25,016 bases of DNA, taken from positions 1 to 25,016 of the forward strand of contig CAYVQU010000069.1 in assembly GCA_964453155.1 (NCBI GenBank), in the 5' to 3' direction. The notes under the pieces were generated by a model, which was given only the letters and a program-made list of their open reading frames with translations, made no database searches and had not been told where the DNA came from. How positions within the stretch are numbered: position 1 is the stretch's first letter; each line of letters opens with the position of its first letter. The DNA is from CAYVQU01 sp964453155 (GTDB lineage Bacteria > Chloroflexota > Anaerolineae > Anaerolineales > UBA11858). Below are positions 1 to 7,584 of the stretch, piece after piece. Made by a program: the position numbers and the translations under genes.

Positions 1-1
1 A

Positions 2-1240
2 TTTGTCAACCAGTTTTTTCTCTTTTTATCGTGCGAAATGAGCCATGCCGAAAATTTACAATACCTAGGCGCGTTCCGCCTCCCGGATGATCCCGGATGG
101 GAATACAGCGGTCACGGATTGACTTACTATCCTGATGGGGATCCGGCTGCCAGTGATAACTTCACCGGTTCGCTGTTTGGGGTCGGCCATGATCAACAGC
201 TGGGGGTATCCGAGATCAGTATTCCGATGCCGGTAAATTCTCGCAATCTAGCCGATTTACCCACCGCAATGACCCTGCAACCCTTCGCTGATTTGACTGG
301 GGGTATATTCAATCCTGAAGCGATGTCTATCCCCCGGGTGGGGATCGAATATCTGCCGTCCCAAGGGGCCCAGACTACCCCCAAAATCCATTTTACCTGG
401 GGCCAGCATATTCAGGATTTTGAACCTTCGCATGGTTGGGCCGAGTTAGACTTGTCTAATCCCCAGGCGGCCGGTCCGTGGGTATTTGACGGTTATACTA
501 ATTACGTCACCAACGATTATCTTTTTGAAATTCCTCCAGCGTGGGCCGATGCCTATTTACCCGGTTACCGCCTCGCCACGGGACGGGCACGCGAAGGGCT
601 GTGGAGCGGCCGCGGCATCGGATTATTCGCCTATGCTCCTTGGGAAGACGGCAATCCTCCCGCCCCGAACGCTACCTTGACCCAAGTCAGACCATTATTA
701 CTCTACGGGCGGCAAGACCCCGGTATGCCCGATATCGTCAGCGATGAGAGCAAGGCGATGGCTGAATACAAAGAAGCCGACCATTGGTGGGGCGGGGCCT
801 GGCTGACCGCGGGCGAGAGGTCGGCGGTGATCTTTGTGGGCACTAAGGCTCTTGGGAAAGAGTGGTATGGTTTTGCCAATGGCATGGTTTGGCCACATGA
901 TTGTACGGAGAAAAACAATTGTCCCGAGCCTCCCGATTGGCCTTACGACGACCGCGGTTTCTGGGCCGAAGGTTATGAAGCCCAAATTGTGTTTTACGAT
1001 CCAGCCAATTTGGCCGCCGTTGCCACTGGTCAAATGGAAACCTGGGAACCCCAACCGTATGCCATATTGAGCATTCAAGATGTGCTCTATGAACCGGAAC
1101 TCAACTTCGCTGACTATAAACGTGATCTGGTCGGCGCGGCGGCATTTGATCGGGTCAACAGTTTCCTCTACGTGTTTGAGCGGCTGGCGGATGAGTACAA
1201 GTCGGTCGTACATGTGTGGCAGGTTGCTGGGGACGAGTAG
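2..1240 (+). CDS. Hypothetical exported protein, 5' partial
   Basis: I do not recognise a named family. The frame is open to the window edge. The first in-frame ATG is at 38, but it has no SD upstream, and the preceding codons encode a hydrophobic FFSLFLSC stretch that looks like the end of a signal or lipoprotein peptide, so the true start probably lies before the window. The roughly 400-residue mature part is rich in Trp, Tyr, Gly and Pro (for example GHDQQLGVSEISIP, WPYDDRGFW) with few charged helices, which suggests an all-beta, possibly propeller-like extracytoplasmic fold. It has three cysteines: one at the putative lipobox and two close together in DCTEKNNCPEPP. An inverted repeat separates it from the next gene, so it is probably not in one operon with dapF. 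That it is a gene is fairly sure; its function is unknown. Confidence 0.65.
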   Translation, partial: FVNQFFLFLSCEMSHAENLQYLGAFRLPDDPGWEYSGHGLTYYPDGDPAASDNFTGSLFGVGHDQQLGVSEISIPMPVNSRNLADLPTAMTLQPFADLTGGIFNPEAMSIPRVGIEYLPSQGAQTTPKIHFTWGQHIQDFEPSHGWAELDLSNPQAAGPWVFDGYTNYVTNDYLFEIPPAWADAYLPGYRLATGRAREGLWSGRGIGLFAYAPWEDGNPPAPNATLTQVRPLLLYGRQDPGMPDIVSDESKAMAEYKEADHWWGGAWLTAGERSAVIFVGTKALGKEWYGFANGMVWPHDCTEKNNCPEPPDWPYDDRGFWAEGYEAQIVFYDPANLAAVATGQMETWEPQPYAILSIQDVLYEPELNFADYKRDLVGAAAFDRVNSFLYVFERLADEYKSVVHVWQVAGDE

Positions 1241-1266
1241 CAAAAGGCAGTGATGAGTAAACCGCC

Positions 1267-1326
1267 TTGGACACCAAGGACCACAAAGAAAAAACCGTTG
1301 TGAAACTTGGTGTCCTTTGTGGTTTG
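1267..1326. repeat. Inverted, internally repetitive repeat (CACCAAGG class)
   Basis: Units ggacaccaag (1269-1278) and ccacaaag (1281-1288) are answered by cttggtgtcc (1306-1315) and ctttgtgg (1315-1322). The order is A-B-A'-B', so the two pairings cannot nest as one simple hairpin and alternative registers are possible. It lies directly upstream of the dapF-like start and has the same unit style as the repeat at 10308-10385. Confidence 0.6.
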
Positions 1327-1343
1327 TTTTTGGACCTATCATA

Positions 1344-2213
1344 ATGAAATTCTCAAAATATCACGCTTTGGGGAATGATTATTTGGTGATCCCACCAAAT
1401 CAACGCCTGGGCGAATTGTCTCCAGAACTCATCCAGCGGATTTGTCACCGTAATTATGGGGTGGGGTCTGACGGAATTTTGTGGGGGCCGTTGGAAAGTC
1501 GGAATTGCGATTTCGGCGTTCGGATTTTTAATCCGGATGGAAGTGAGGCTGAGAAAAGCGGCAATGGTTTGCGGATTTTTGCAAGGTACTTACGGGACCA
1601 GGGGCTTGTCCTGAGCGAAGTTGAAGGGCAGTGGTTCTCGGTGGAGACCTTGGGCGGGGTAGTTAGATGTCAGATTCGTGAGACTGAGAACTTAATCGCG
1701 GTTCAAATGGGCAAGGTGAGTTTTGATAGCGCAGAAATCCCCGTTATAGGGCCGCGGCGGGAGGTGCTCACCGAACAAATCGAAGTCGATGGCCGGATTT
1801 TTGATTTTTGCGCGGCGACGGTGGGAAATCCGCATTGTGTGGTGTTGGGAGTTGATCCCACTCCTGAAGTTGTGCATCGCTTCGGACCGATGATTGAGAA
1901 TGAGGGGTGTTTCCCCAATCGGATCAATGTCCAATTCATGCAAGTTCTAGATCGAAACAATATTCAGATCGAGATTTGGGAGCGGGGGGCGGGGTATACT
2001 TTAGCTTCTGGGAGCAGCAGCACGGCCGCGGCCGCGGTCGCCCATAAATTGGGGCTGTGCGAGGCCGCGATCACTGTCCACATGCCCGGTGGGCGGTTGG
2101 CAATCGAATTTTATACCGATTTTCAAGCCACGATGACGGGCCCCGTGTCGAAAATTTGTGAGGGGATTCTAGCGGATGAATTAATCGGGTTGTGCCTAAA
2201 TAATGAAGATTGA
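1344..2213 (+). CDS. dapF: DapF-family epimerase/isomerase with both catalytic Cys replaced by Ser
   Basis: It belongs to the diaminopimelate epimerase fold family (289 aa, slightly longer than usual). In lysine and peptidoglycan synthesis DapF interconverts LL- and meso-diaminopimelate with two opposed cysteines. Visible motifs are HALGNDYLVI (8-16), RNYGVGSDGILWG (36-48), FNPDGSEAEKSGNG (62-75), GNPHCVVLGVD (161-171) and WERGAGYTLASGSSS (212-226). The usual CGNG and ACGSG cysteines read Ser72 (agc) and Ser222 (tct). ATG 1344 fits the family N-terminus MKFSKYHALGN; the frame stays open upstream only into a repeat. Residues about 87-96 (GLVLSEVEGQ) come from a genomic repeat. No lysine-pathway genes are adjacent. 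Family membership is sure, but epimerase activity is doubtful; a PhzF-like isomerase or another substrate is possible. Confidence 0.85.
   Translation: MKFSKYHALGNDYLVIPPNQRLGELSPELIQRICHRNYGVGSDGILWGPLESRNCDFGVRIFNPDGSEAEKSGNGLRIFARYLRDQGLVLSEVEGQWFSVETLGGVVRCQIRETENLIAVQMGKVSFDSAEIPVIGPRREVLTEQIEVDGRIFDFCAATVGNPHCVVLGVDPTPEVVHRFGPMIENEGCFPNRINVQFMQVLDRNNIQIEIWERGAGYTLASGSSSTAAAAVAHKLGLCEAAITVHMPGGRLAIEFYTDFQATMTGPVSKICEGILADELIGLCLNNED
1603..1629 (+). repeat. In-frame short repeat (TGTCCTGAGCGAAG type) inside the dapF-like gene
   Basis: The bases ttgtcctgagcgaagttgaa followed by gggca match a widespread bacterial interspersed palindromic sequence type, recognised from memory. Here it is read as LVLSEVEGQ between conserved DapF strands, so it is a tolerated in-frame insertion or replacement. 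A related copy in the opposite orientation lies at 3868-3897. Confidence 0.55.
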
Positions 2214-2214
2214 T

Positions 2215-2300
2215 TTTTTGTACCCGGATCACGTGGATGAAACGGATTCTTGATCCTTTGTCAAAAAATCCGTTTCATCCGTAAAATCCGCGTACAAAAA
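2215..2300. repeat. 34-nt-arm inverted repeat (CGGATGAAACGGATT class)
   Basis: The left arm 2215-2248 and right arm 2267-2300 match at 28 of 34 positions when one is reverse-complemented; both outer ends read tttttgtac. The 18-nt loop is AT-rich. The element begins directly after the dapF-like TGA stop, so a transcript would fold into a long hairpin and may end or be stabilised there. It ends 51 nt before the next start. Confidence 0.75.
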
Positions 2301-2351
2301 TAGTGATCTGTTTATTCAGGACAAATCTTTGCAGATCAAATGAGGAGGCTG

Positions 2352-3053
2352 ATGATAAAGATTCAAGATATCCCATTTCCGGATCAAACCGCGAAATGCG
2401 CATTTTTCGAGGCTCAAGATGATTTGGTCGCGGCATTATCTGCCCTGGGTTTAGACAGCGGCCAGCCGGTGATTTCCTTAATCGGCGGATTTATTTACAA
2501 AGAACACCTTGAAATCACCCGCCAAGCTGTTCAGGCCGTAGCAACCGCCGCGCAGGAAGTTGGAGCTACGATCATCGCCGGCGGCTCAAAAATGGGCGTG
2601 ATGGCCTTAATTGGCATGGCCCGCGCCGAAAATGGATACAATTTTCCAATCTTGGGCGTCAATATATACGACCTGGTAACCTATCCCGGTGGACCCAAAA
2701 GCACAAAATTCCTATGGTGGGGCAAACAACGCTGGCAGCTCTCACCGCACTACACCCATTACCTCCTGGTACGAGGCGAAAAGTATGGCCATGAGTCGCC
2801 AACTTTATCGCAGACCGCCTCGATTTTGTCTACCGGCAACCGGTCGCTAAGTGTTTTGATGAATGGTGGGGTTGTTTCCCGCATCGACGTCGATTTGAGC
2901 CTAAAAGCAAACCGCCCGGTCATCACTGTGGCTGGTACCGGCCGGTATGCGGATGAACTGGCCGAAAATAATACCCATCCCGATCTGATCTCAGTTGTAT
3001 CTGGAGATGATGGGGAGGCGCTAAAGGCAACCATAATTGATCAGCTGCAATGA
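2352..3053 (+). CDS. SLOG-family protein, TRPM-like prokaryotic type (LSDAT_prok)
   Basis: A Rossmann-like SLOG protein of 233 aa, the family thought to bind nucleotide-derived ligands and related to the sensor domain of TRPM channels. VISLIGGFIYK opens the first strand and loop. IIAGGSKMGVMALIGMA carries the glycine-rich ligand loop, followed by ILGVNIYDLVTYPGG. LSVLMNGGVVSRIDVDL and PVITVAGTGRYADEL resemble the second half of SLOG cores. No membrane segment or fused effector is present. ATG 2352 is preferred because gaggagg lies just upstream, though its spacing is short; ATG 2340 lacks an SD. The next gene overlaps by ATGA, implying translational coupling. Family assignment is moderate to good; the ligand is unknown. 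Confidence 0.7.
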   Translation: MIKIQDIPFPDQTAKCAFFEAQDDLVAALSALGLDSGQPVISLIGGFIYKEHLEITRQAVQAVATAAQEVGATIIAGGSKMGVMALIGMARAENGYNFPILGVNIYDLVTYPGGPKSTKFLWWGKQRWQLSPHYTHYLLVRGEKYGHESPTLSQTASILSTGNRSLSVLMNGGVVSRIDVDLSLKANRPVITVAGTGRYADELAENNTHPDLISVVSGDDGEALKATIIDQLQ

Positions 3054-3517
3054 TTTTTGCTAATAACCACCCGCCGCCAGAATGGTCGGAAATCTTCCCA
3101 GTCTTCGAAAAGCTGACCCTGCTACCGGGGATATCACTGCATGCTTGTGCTGAGATTCTCCAGTGTGAGTTCAAATTGATCATCTCCAACCGCTTTGAAA
3201 GCGATGATCTGGCGATCCCATTCGAAAGTGTCGATATTCGTAAAAAGTCGGCTAAAGCGGGTATTATTGTGTTGTACTTCCAACCCGGCCCCCATTTGGA
3301 ATTCTATGCCGCCGATGTCAAGGCGCTGGGCGAACCGGTTGCAATCGATATCGTCTCCCCACCAATCGCTGATCCCCAGCATCCCGTCAAACTGTCTTGG
3401 GATTCAAAGTACAGTTGGTGTTTTGAAATCAATCGGCGCCAGGTCTGGTTTGGATTTGAAGAAGTGCGTGGGGCCGAAAAATTGGTTTCGGTGGCGATTC
3501 ATTTTGAGGACTCATAA
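3050..3517 (+). CDS. Hypothetical protein coupled to the SLOG gene
   Basis: A 155-aa soluble protein I do not recognise. It has no signal peptide or membrane segment. It alternates hydrophobic strands (GIIVLYFQPGPHLEFYAADV, LVSVAIHFEDS) with few helices and ends in a Trp-rich SWCFEINRRQVWFGFEEV stretch, suggesting a small alpha/beta domain. Its ATG overlaps the stop of the SLOG gene (ATGA), so the two are very likely co-translated and may work together, for example as sensor and partner; that is inference from position only. Its TAA stop lies inside the left arm of the inverted repeat beginning at 3516. Confidence 0.65.
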   Translation: MIFANNHPPPEWSEIFPVFEKLTLLPGISLHACAEILQCEFKLIISNRFESDDLAIPFESVDIRKKSAKAGIIVLYFQPGPHLEFYAADVKALGEPVAIDIVSPPIADPQHPVKLSWDSKYSWCFEINRRQVWFGFEEVRGAEKLVSVAIHFEDS

Positions 3518-3586
3518 ACCGCGGAGTATGCTGAGTGCGCAGAGTTTTCTGTTTTTTCTCCGCGTTCTTTGCGCTCTCTGTGGTTT
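3516..3586. repeat. Inverted repeat (CCGCGTTCTTTGCG class)
   Basis: The left arm 3516-3544 (aaaccgcggag...gcgcagag) pairs imperfectly with the right arm 3558-3586 (ctccgcgttc...ctctgtggttt). The loop is T-rich. The left arm starts on the TAA stop of the upstream gene and the right arm ends 21 nt before the TTG start of the GNAT gene. A shorter related remnant (ctccgcgcctctgcag) is at 10270-10285. Confidence 0.65.
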
Positions 3587-3607
3587 CCCAAGAACTGGTG
3601 GTTTGAA

Positions 3608-4237
3608 TTGATCATACGAAAAATCGATCGAAGTGAAATTGAGAAAGTCCGCTTGATTGACCGCGGGGAGTTGATTGAGAACGTTTATTACCATGAAGAT
3701 GGAAAGCTGGTGCTGAAACCTGAGATCCATGATGTCCAGGGCTGGGGACCAGGACAGATGGACTCGATTTTGCCGGATTTGTATGCCTGTTTTGATCGGG
3801 GCGGATTGTTTTGGGGGGCGTTTGTGGGCAAAGGATGCCATAGTGAGAGCATCGCGGAAGAGTCGCACCCTTCACTTCGACCCCGCTCAGCACAGGCGAT
3901 ACACTCCGTTACTCAGGATGCTAAGATGGTGGGGATCGCGGTTTTGGATAACCAGTTTTTGGGACCTGAAAAAGATATGCTCCAGTTGCAGTTTTTGCAC
4001 GTCAGCCGCCCCTTTCGGCAAACGGGGCTCGGGAAAACCCTTTTCGTCCAGGCTGCTGAGATGGCGCACTCTCTGGGGGCCGAGAAACTTTATATTAGCG
4101 CCACCCCCTCTGAAAATACCGTCCATTTTTACCAGGGGTTGGGGTGTGTGGTGACGACCCAGGTCGATCCCGAGCTATTCGCCCTTGAGCCGGAAGATAT
4201 CCATTTTGAATATCCAATACCTGGTGAGTTGCCGTAG
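3608..4237 (+). CDS. GNAT-family N-acetyltransferase with repeat-derived insert
   Basis: It probably transfers an acetyl group from acetyl-CoA to an amine; the substrate is unknown. The GNAT core is visible as GLFWGAFVG (66-74), MVGIAVLDN (107-115), LQLQFLHVSRPFRQTGLGKTL (125-145, the Q/RxxGxG/A CoA loop), LGAEKLYISATPSENTVHFYQGLGC (156-180) and DIHFEYPI at the end. About 30 residues at 75-105 interrupt strands that are normally consecutive; they are encoded by repeat DNA (3830-3923). TTG 3608 is chosen because the 13 codons before it lie in or beside an intergenic repeat. The next gene starts 19 nt after this one, suggesting co-transcription. Confidence 0.75.
   Translation: MIIRKIDRSEIEKVRLIDRGELIENVYYHEDGKLVLKPEIHDVQGWGPGQMDSILPDLYACFDRGGLFWGAFVGKGCHSESIAEESHPSLRPRSAQAIHSVTQDAKMVGIAVLDNQFLGPEKDMLQLQFLHVSRPFRQTGLGKTLFVQAAEMAHSLGAEKLYISATPSENTVHFYQGLGCVVTTQVDPELFALEPEDIHFEYPIPGELP
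3830..3923. repeat. Coding palindromic repeat inserted in the GNAT gene
   Basis: About 94 bp encoding the sequence between FVGK and AKMVGIAV. It contains cttcacttcgaccccgctca (3869-3888), the reverse-orientation relative of the repeat in the dapF-like gene, flanked by imperfectly inverted ends (gatgccatagtgagag against ctcaggatgctaa). It keeps the frame open and interrupts conserved GNAT strands. Confidence 0.55.
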
Positions 4238-4256
4238 AGGACCGAGAGAGAAAACA

Positions 4257-4931
4257 ATGAAACACGAAATCCAGATCGATACACCTGAAAATCTCGCAGA
4301 AATCTGGCCGGGTTCGTATGATCTATTCTCCTGGCTGGAATATGTGGTTACGATCCCAAACCCTATGTTTTTGATCACGACCCGCAAAGCAAACGGCGCC
4401 CCGAATGCCTGTTTGCACTCCTGGGGTTTTCTCGTTGGGGATCGCGATAACTACACTGCGATTTTAGGCGTTTTGGATTACTACCACACCTTCGAAAATA
4501 TTTTACGGGAAGGCGAATGGTGCCTCAATTATCCCTCAGTGGATGATTATGAGCAGTGCTTCGAAACGATCCACGTCAACGAGGCGGATAATGATGAGAT
4601 CACCGCGGCAGGGCTGTCGGTGGAAGCGGCTCAAGTTGTCCAAGCACCCCGCATTGCGGAGTGTCCAATCAATCTGGAATGTCAGTTGGAATGGCAGCGA
4701 CCGCTATATGCAGATAGTCAATGGCATCTCATGGCCGGGCGAATTGTGCATGTTGCTATGGAAGCCGCGGCGATGGCGACCGAGCCAGATGAGCGGATGA
4801 AAGCGCTGCGGTTGATGTACAATATTCGCGGGGTGATGAATCCGATCAGCGGTGAGATGAATGGTTACAATAGTTTGGGGTTATTGAGCGAAGTCGTGAA
4901 AGCCTTTGATCCGGGCGCTCAAACTGATTAA
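4257..4931 (+). CDS. Flavin reductase-like, FMN-binding split-barrel protein
   Basis: A 224-aa soluble protein resembling the flavin reductase-like domain family, which binds FMN in a split beta-barrel and uses NAD(P)H. Supporting stretches are NPMFLITTRKANGAPNACLHSWGF (34-57, FMN-binding strand pair), DNYTAILGVLDYYHTFENIL (64-83) and EGEWCLNYPS (85-94), followed by QLEWQRPLYADSQWHLMAGRIVHV, the barrel-closing strands. ATG 4257 gives the natural MKHEIQID start; the frame is open upstream only by overlap with the GNAT gene. No partner oxygenase is adjacent, so the acceptor is unknown. Family assignment is good; reaction details are inference. Confidence 0.7.
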   Translation: MKHEIQIDTPENLAEIWPGSYDLFSWLEYVVTIPNPMFLITTRKANGAPNACLHSWGFLVGDRDNYTAILGVLDYYHTFENILREGEWCLNYPSVDDYEQCFETIHVNEADNDEITAAGLSVEAAQVVQAPRIAECPINLECQLEWQRPLYADSQWHLMAGRIVHVAMEAAAMATEPDERMKALRLMYNIRGVMNPISGEMNGYNSLGLLSEVVKAFDPGAQTD

Positions 4932-4959
4932 GTGGACCGCTAAAATTGGAGCTGAGCCA

Positions 4960-5784
4960 ATGATTACTATCCCCAAAATTGAAGATCACCTACCCGAGTT
5001 TATGGTTTTTATCCGGCAAATGGCTGGGATGTATCAACGCGGCGAGTTTAATGGCTGGGGGGATATGGTCGCCCGGGTGGATGGGTTTTTCACCCCTACG
5101 GCCAGCACCAAAATTAAGGCCACGCTGCCCGGCTGGGCTAAGATGGCCAGTTATCAGGATGGGCGCACCCAAACGCACACCGTATGCGTGTTGATTGCCA
5201 TGTACAGCCTACCCGAATTTAAGGCCACGACACCGGAAGAGCAAGAAACTTACGAGTGGATCGGTTTACTCCACGATATCGCCAAGAAACCACCCGCTCA
5301 GGGGATTCGTGAGCATATTCACGCTTTCACCTCGGCAGCTTTAGCCGCTCCGATATTGCCCGCGATGGGGTTCCCGGTGACCCCCGCTTATCCGGGGATT
5401 ATCACCGATTGGCAAGAATTGGTCCGGTCGGCCATTCTCTTCGACGGCGAAATGGAGTATCCGGATAATACTCAACTGCCCCAAATCATCGCCGGGCTGG
5501 ACGAGATGTTTGGGGCCGACAGCGCCGCGGCCTTAATCTTGAAAACCATTCTGTTCCATATCTCCTTCTCCTGGATCGCCGATTGGCCTGCGGCTGCCCC
5601 CCTGTCGGAGGCCGAAACCCGAGCTTATATCGATGAACCGTTGCTTGAAGCCCTGATCATCATGGCCCTCATGGATACCGATGCCTGGTCCCTGTTCGAT
5701 CATTCCCCGCGGGAACATTATCGTCAGGAAGTGTTGGCTTTTCGGGAAGAGACATTGGCAATTATCACCAAAATAAACCGTTAA
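4960..5784 (+). CDS. HD-domain phosphohydrolase-like protein
   Basis: A 274-aa soluble protein with a metal-binding HD superfamily pattern: His73 (TQTHTVCVLI), His105-Asp106 in WIGLLHDIAKK, and His119/His121 in REHIHAFTSA. A later Asp in ILFDGEMEY or MDTDAWSLFDH could complete the metal site. HD enzymes hydrolyse phosphoester or nucleotide bonds; the substrate cannot be read from the sequence. ATG 4960 has ggag eight bases upstream and gives MITIPKIEDHL. It starts 28 nt after the flavin-reductase gene, so the GNAT, flavin reductase and HD genes may form one transcription unit ending at the repeat 5821-5918. Confidence 0.7.
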   Translation: MITIPKIEDHLPEFMVFIRQMAGMYQRGEFNGWGDMVARVDGFFTPTASTKIKATLPGWAKMASYQDGRTQTHTVCVLIAMYSLPEFKATTPEEQETYEWIGLLHDIAKKPPAQGIREHIHAFTSAALAAPILPAMGFPVTPAYPGIITDWQELVRSAILFDGEMEYPDNTQLPQIIAGLDEMFGADSAAALILKTILFHISFSWIADWPAAAPLSEAETRAYIDEPLLEALIIMALMDTDAWSLFDHSPREHYRQEVLAFREETLAIITKINR

Positions 5785-5820
5785 TCTGTAATCAGATGGA
5801 TATTGAACAAAACCAGGAAA

Positions 5821-5918
5821 AAACACGAATTCGACGAATATAACGAATGGCACGAATAGCCGCTTTTATGCCAGAGAAATATTCGTGATATTCGTTTCAT
5901 TCGTGTGAATTCGTGTTT
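5821..5918. repeat. 37-nt-arm inverted repeat (ACGAAT class)
   Basis: The left arm 5821-5857 and right arm 5881-5918 are near-perfect reverse complements with the same outer end aaacacgaattc. Each arm carries four acgaat units at 8-10 nt spacing. The rest of the 224-bp gap 5785-6008 shows no gene and no convincing promoter. Confidence 0.75.
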
Positions 5919-6008
5919 ATATCGCTGGTTTCGCGGGCATTCGCCTGACAGTGTGCCCTTTGGGTATTAGCGGTTAAAAATCAGAAATAGGATTATGGCA
6001 TACCACCG

Positions 6009-6857
6009 ATGAATATTGCAATCATTTATTTTTCTGGAACCCATGTAACCAAAACGGTTGCAGAGGTGATCGGATTTGAATTGGAACGCCTGGGCGCGGC
6101 GGCGACCCAATTTGATGTGACGCCCTATGTGGCCCGGCAGGAACCATTACCGATAGGGGATTACGCCGCCTTTTTGTTTGGATTCCCGGTCTATGCGGAT
6201 TTTGCCCCCGCGGTGATCAACGAGTGGTTACCGACACTAGTAGGAGGTAACAAGCCATGCGGAATGTTCTTCACTTATGGGGCCCGAACCTCAGGGTATG
6301 CTCACTTCCACACTAAAATGCTCCTGGAGCAAGCCGAATTTCGAGTGCTATTCTCGGCCGAATTTTTAGGGCGCCATACCTTCAATGTCGGTGGCTGGAA
6401 CATCCTCCCCGAGCGGCCCGATGAAACCGATTTTGCCGTCGCCCGCGAATATGCCGGGCTGGCCTTGGACCGGTTTTCCAGTGCATCTCCACCTGTCTTC
6501 AATCTCCAGAAACCCTTCGGCTACACCCAGCGGAACGCGGCCCGCGCAAACCAAATTAAGCGGACCGAACGCGGCTGGACTAACCCCGTCCGCACGAAGG
6601 AAGTCTGCTCCATGTGCCGCGACTGTGAAACCGAATGCCCCACCCAGGCCTTCAATGCCGATACCGGCCGTTCGAACCCCGCCGATTGTATCGAGTGTCA
6701 GCGTTGCCTGTACATCTGCCCCGATAAAGTCATCGCCATTGATGAACGCATGAAAGGGGTCTATGAAAATTTCAAGCGCGATTGGCATCTGACCGAAGAG
6801 ATGATGGCAGCCAAGCAAAGTAAGATTTTCACCGCGGCGTGGCAAGCACCGTCATAA
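6009..6857 (+). CDS. EFR1-family ferrodoxin (flavodoxin-like plus 2x[4Fe-4S])
   Basis: An electron carrier or reductase of 282 aa combining an N-terminal flavodoxin-like FMN domain (MNIAIIYFSGTHVTKTVAE, phosphate loop SGTHVTKT 9-16; FLFGFPVYAD 56-64; GMFFTYGARTSGYAH 85-99) with a C-terminal bacterial ferredoxin domain. Two [4Fe-4S] motifs are intact: Cys200, 203, 206, 210 and Cys227, 230, 233, 237, each ending in CP. ATG 6009 starts exactly at the first strand. The SD is weak. A methyltransferase follows 25 nt later, so both may share a transcript. The redox partner is not identifiable here. Architecture assignment is strong. Confidence 0.88.
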   Translation: MNIAIIYFSGTHVTKTVAEVIGFELERLGAAATQFDVTPYVARQEPLPIGDYAAFLFGFPVYADFAPAVINEWLPTLVGGNKPCGMFFTYGARTSGYAHFHTKMLLEQAEFRVLFSAEFLGRHTFNVGGWNILPERPDETDFAVAREYAGLALDRFSSASPPVFNLQKPFGYTQRNAARANQIKRTERGWTNPVRTKEVCSMCRDCETECPTQAFNADTGRSNPADCIECQRCLYICPDKVIAIDERMKGVYENFKRDWHLTEEMMAAKQSKIFTAAWQAPS

Positions 6858-6882
6858 CAAACTACCCAACCAAAGGATTTAT

Positions 6883-7584
6883 ATGTACAACGATATTGCC
6901 GATATTTACGACGAAATATTCCCCCTCAACCAGGCGTTTTTGACATTTTTACCTGCGTATTTACTTGAATCCGGCTCCCGCGTTTTGGATTTAGGCTGTG
7001 GCCCCGGCGATTATGTCGGCGAGTTAGAACGGAACGGGCATGAGGCCACCGGAATCGACTATAGCACCGGGATGATAACGTTAGCCAAATCCCGCAACCC
7101 GGGCACTTTCTATCCCTACGGTTTTGCCGACATTGGCCAACTTACCGGAGAGTTTGACTGTATTTATTGCGTAGGAAATAGTCTTTCCTATTTGCCCACC
7201 ACCGAGATGTCGGAATTCCTCCAAAATGTGAATACGTTACTTGTGCCAGGCGGAACCTTTATCATTCAAGTGGTCAACTGGGATCGGTATCGCTTGGTAG
7301 GCGCCTCTAACTTCGATGTTAAAAAACTCAACGATGGCCGCACCTTCCATCGCCAGTATGAACCCGGTGAGAATGACACCGTATTTTTTCACACTGCTGT
7401 TCAAGATGGTGAAATCGTTCAAAACGCCTGGGCCGATACTTTATATCCTAAATTCATGGCCGAGTTAAGCACCGCGCTCACCTCGGCGGGGTTAAAAGTA
7501 GTTGCGCAACTTGGCGATTACGCCAAAACCCAGTTTGATCCCCAGAATAGCCCGGCAATCATCATCGTTGCAGAAAAAGGATAA
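6883..7584 (+). CDS. Class I SAM-dependent methyltransferase
   Basis: A 233-aa soluble Rossmann-fold methyltransferase. Motif I is VLDLGCGPGDYVGEL (about 38-50), motif II is GHEATGIDYSTGMITLAKSRN (about 52-71, acidic ribose-binding Asp in GID), followed by FDCIYCVGNSLSYLP (motif IV region) and LLVPGGTFIIQVVNWDRY (post-IV). The substrate is unknown. ATG 6883 has AAAGGA six bases upstream. The TAA stop at 7582-7584 is embedded in the left arm of the following repeat. Confidence 0.85.
   Translation: MYNDIADIYDEIFPLNQAFLTFLPAYLLESGSRVLDLGCGPGDYVGELERNGHEATGIDYSTGMITLAKSRNPGTFYPYGFADIGQLTGEFDCIYCVGNSLSYLPTTEMSEFLQNVNTLLVPGGTFIIQVVNWDRYRLVGASNFDVKKLNDGRTFHRQYEPGENDTVFFHTAVQDGEIVQNAWADTLYPKFMAELSTALTSAGLKVVAQLGDYAKTQFDPQNSPAIIIVAEKG

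Noticed and set aside
698..1342. 214-aa open frame on the - strand
   Set aside because: It is antisense to a well-supported + strand gene and runs into a repeat; composition is not protein-like and no motif is present.
5821..5918. CRISPR array from repeated ACGAAT units
   Set aside because: Units are 6-10 nt, degenerate and arranged as inverted arms without spacers; no cas genes.
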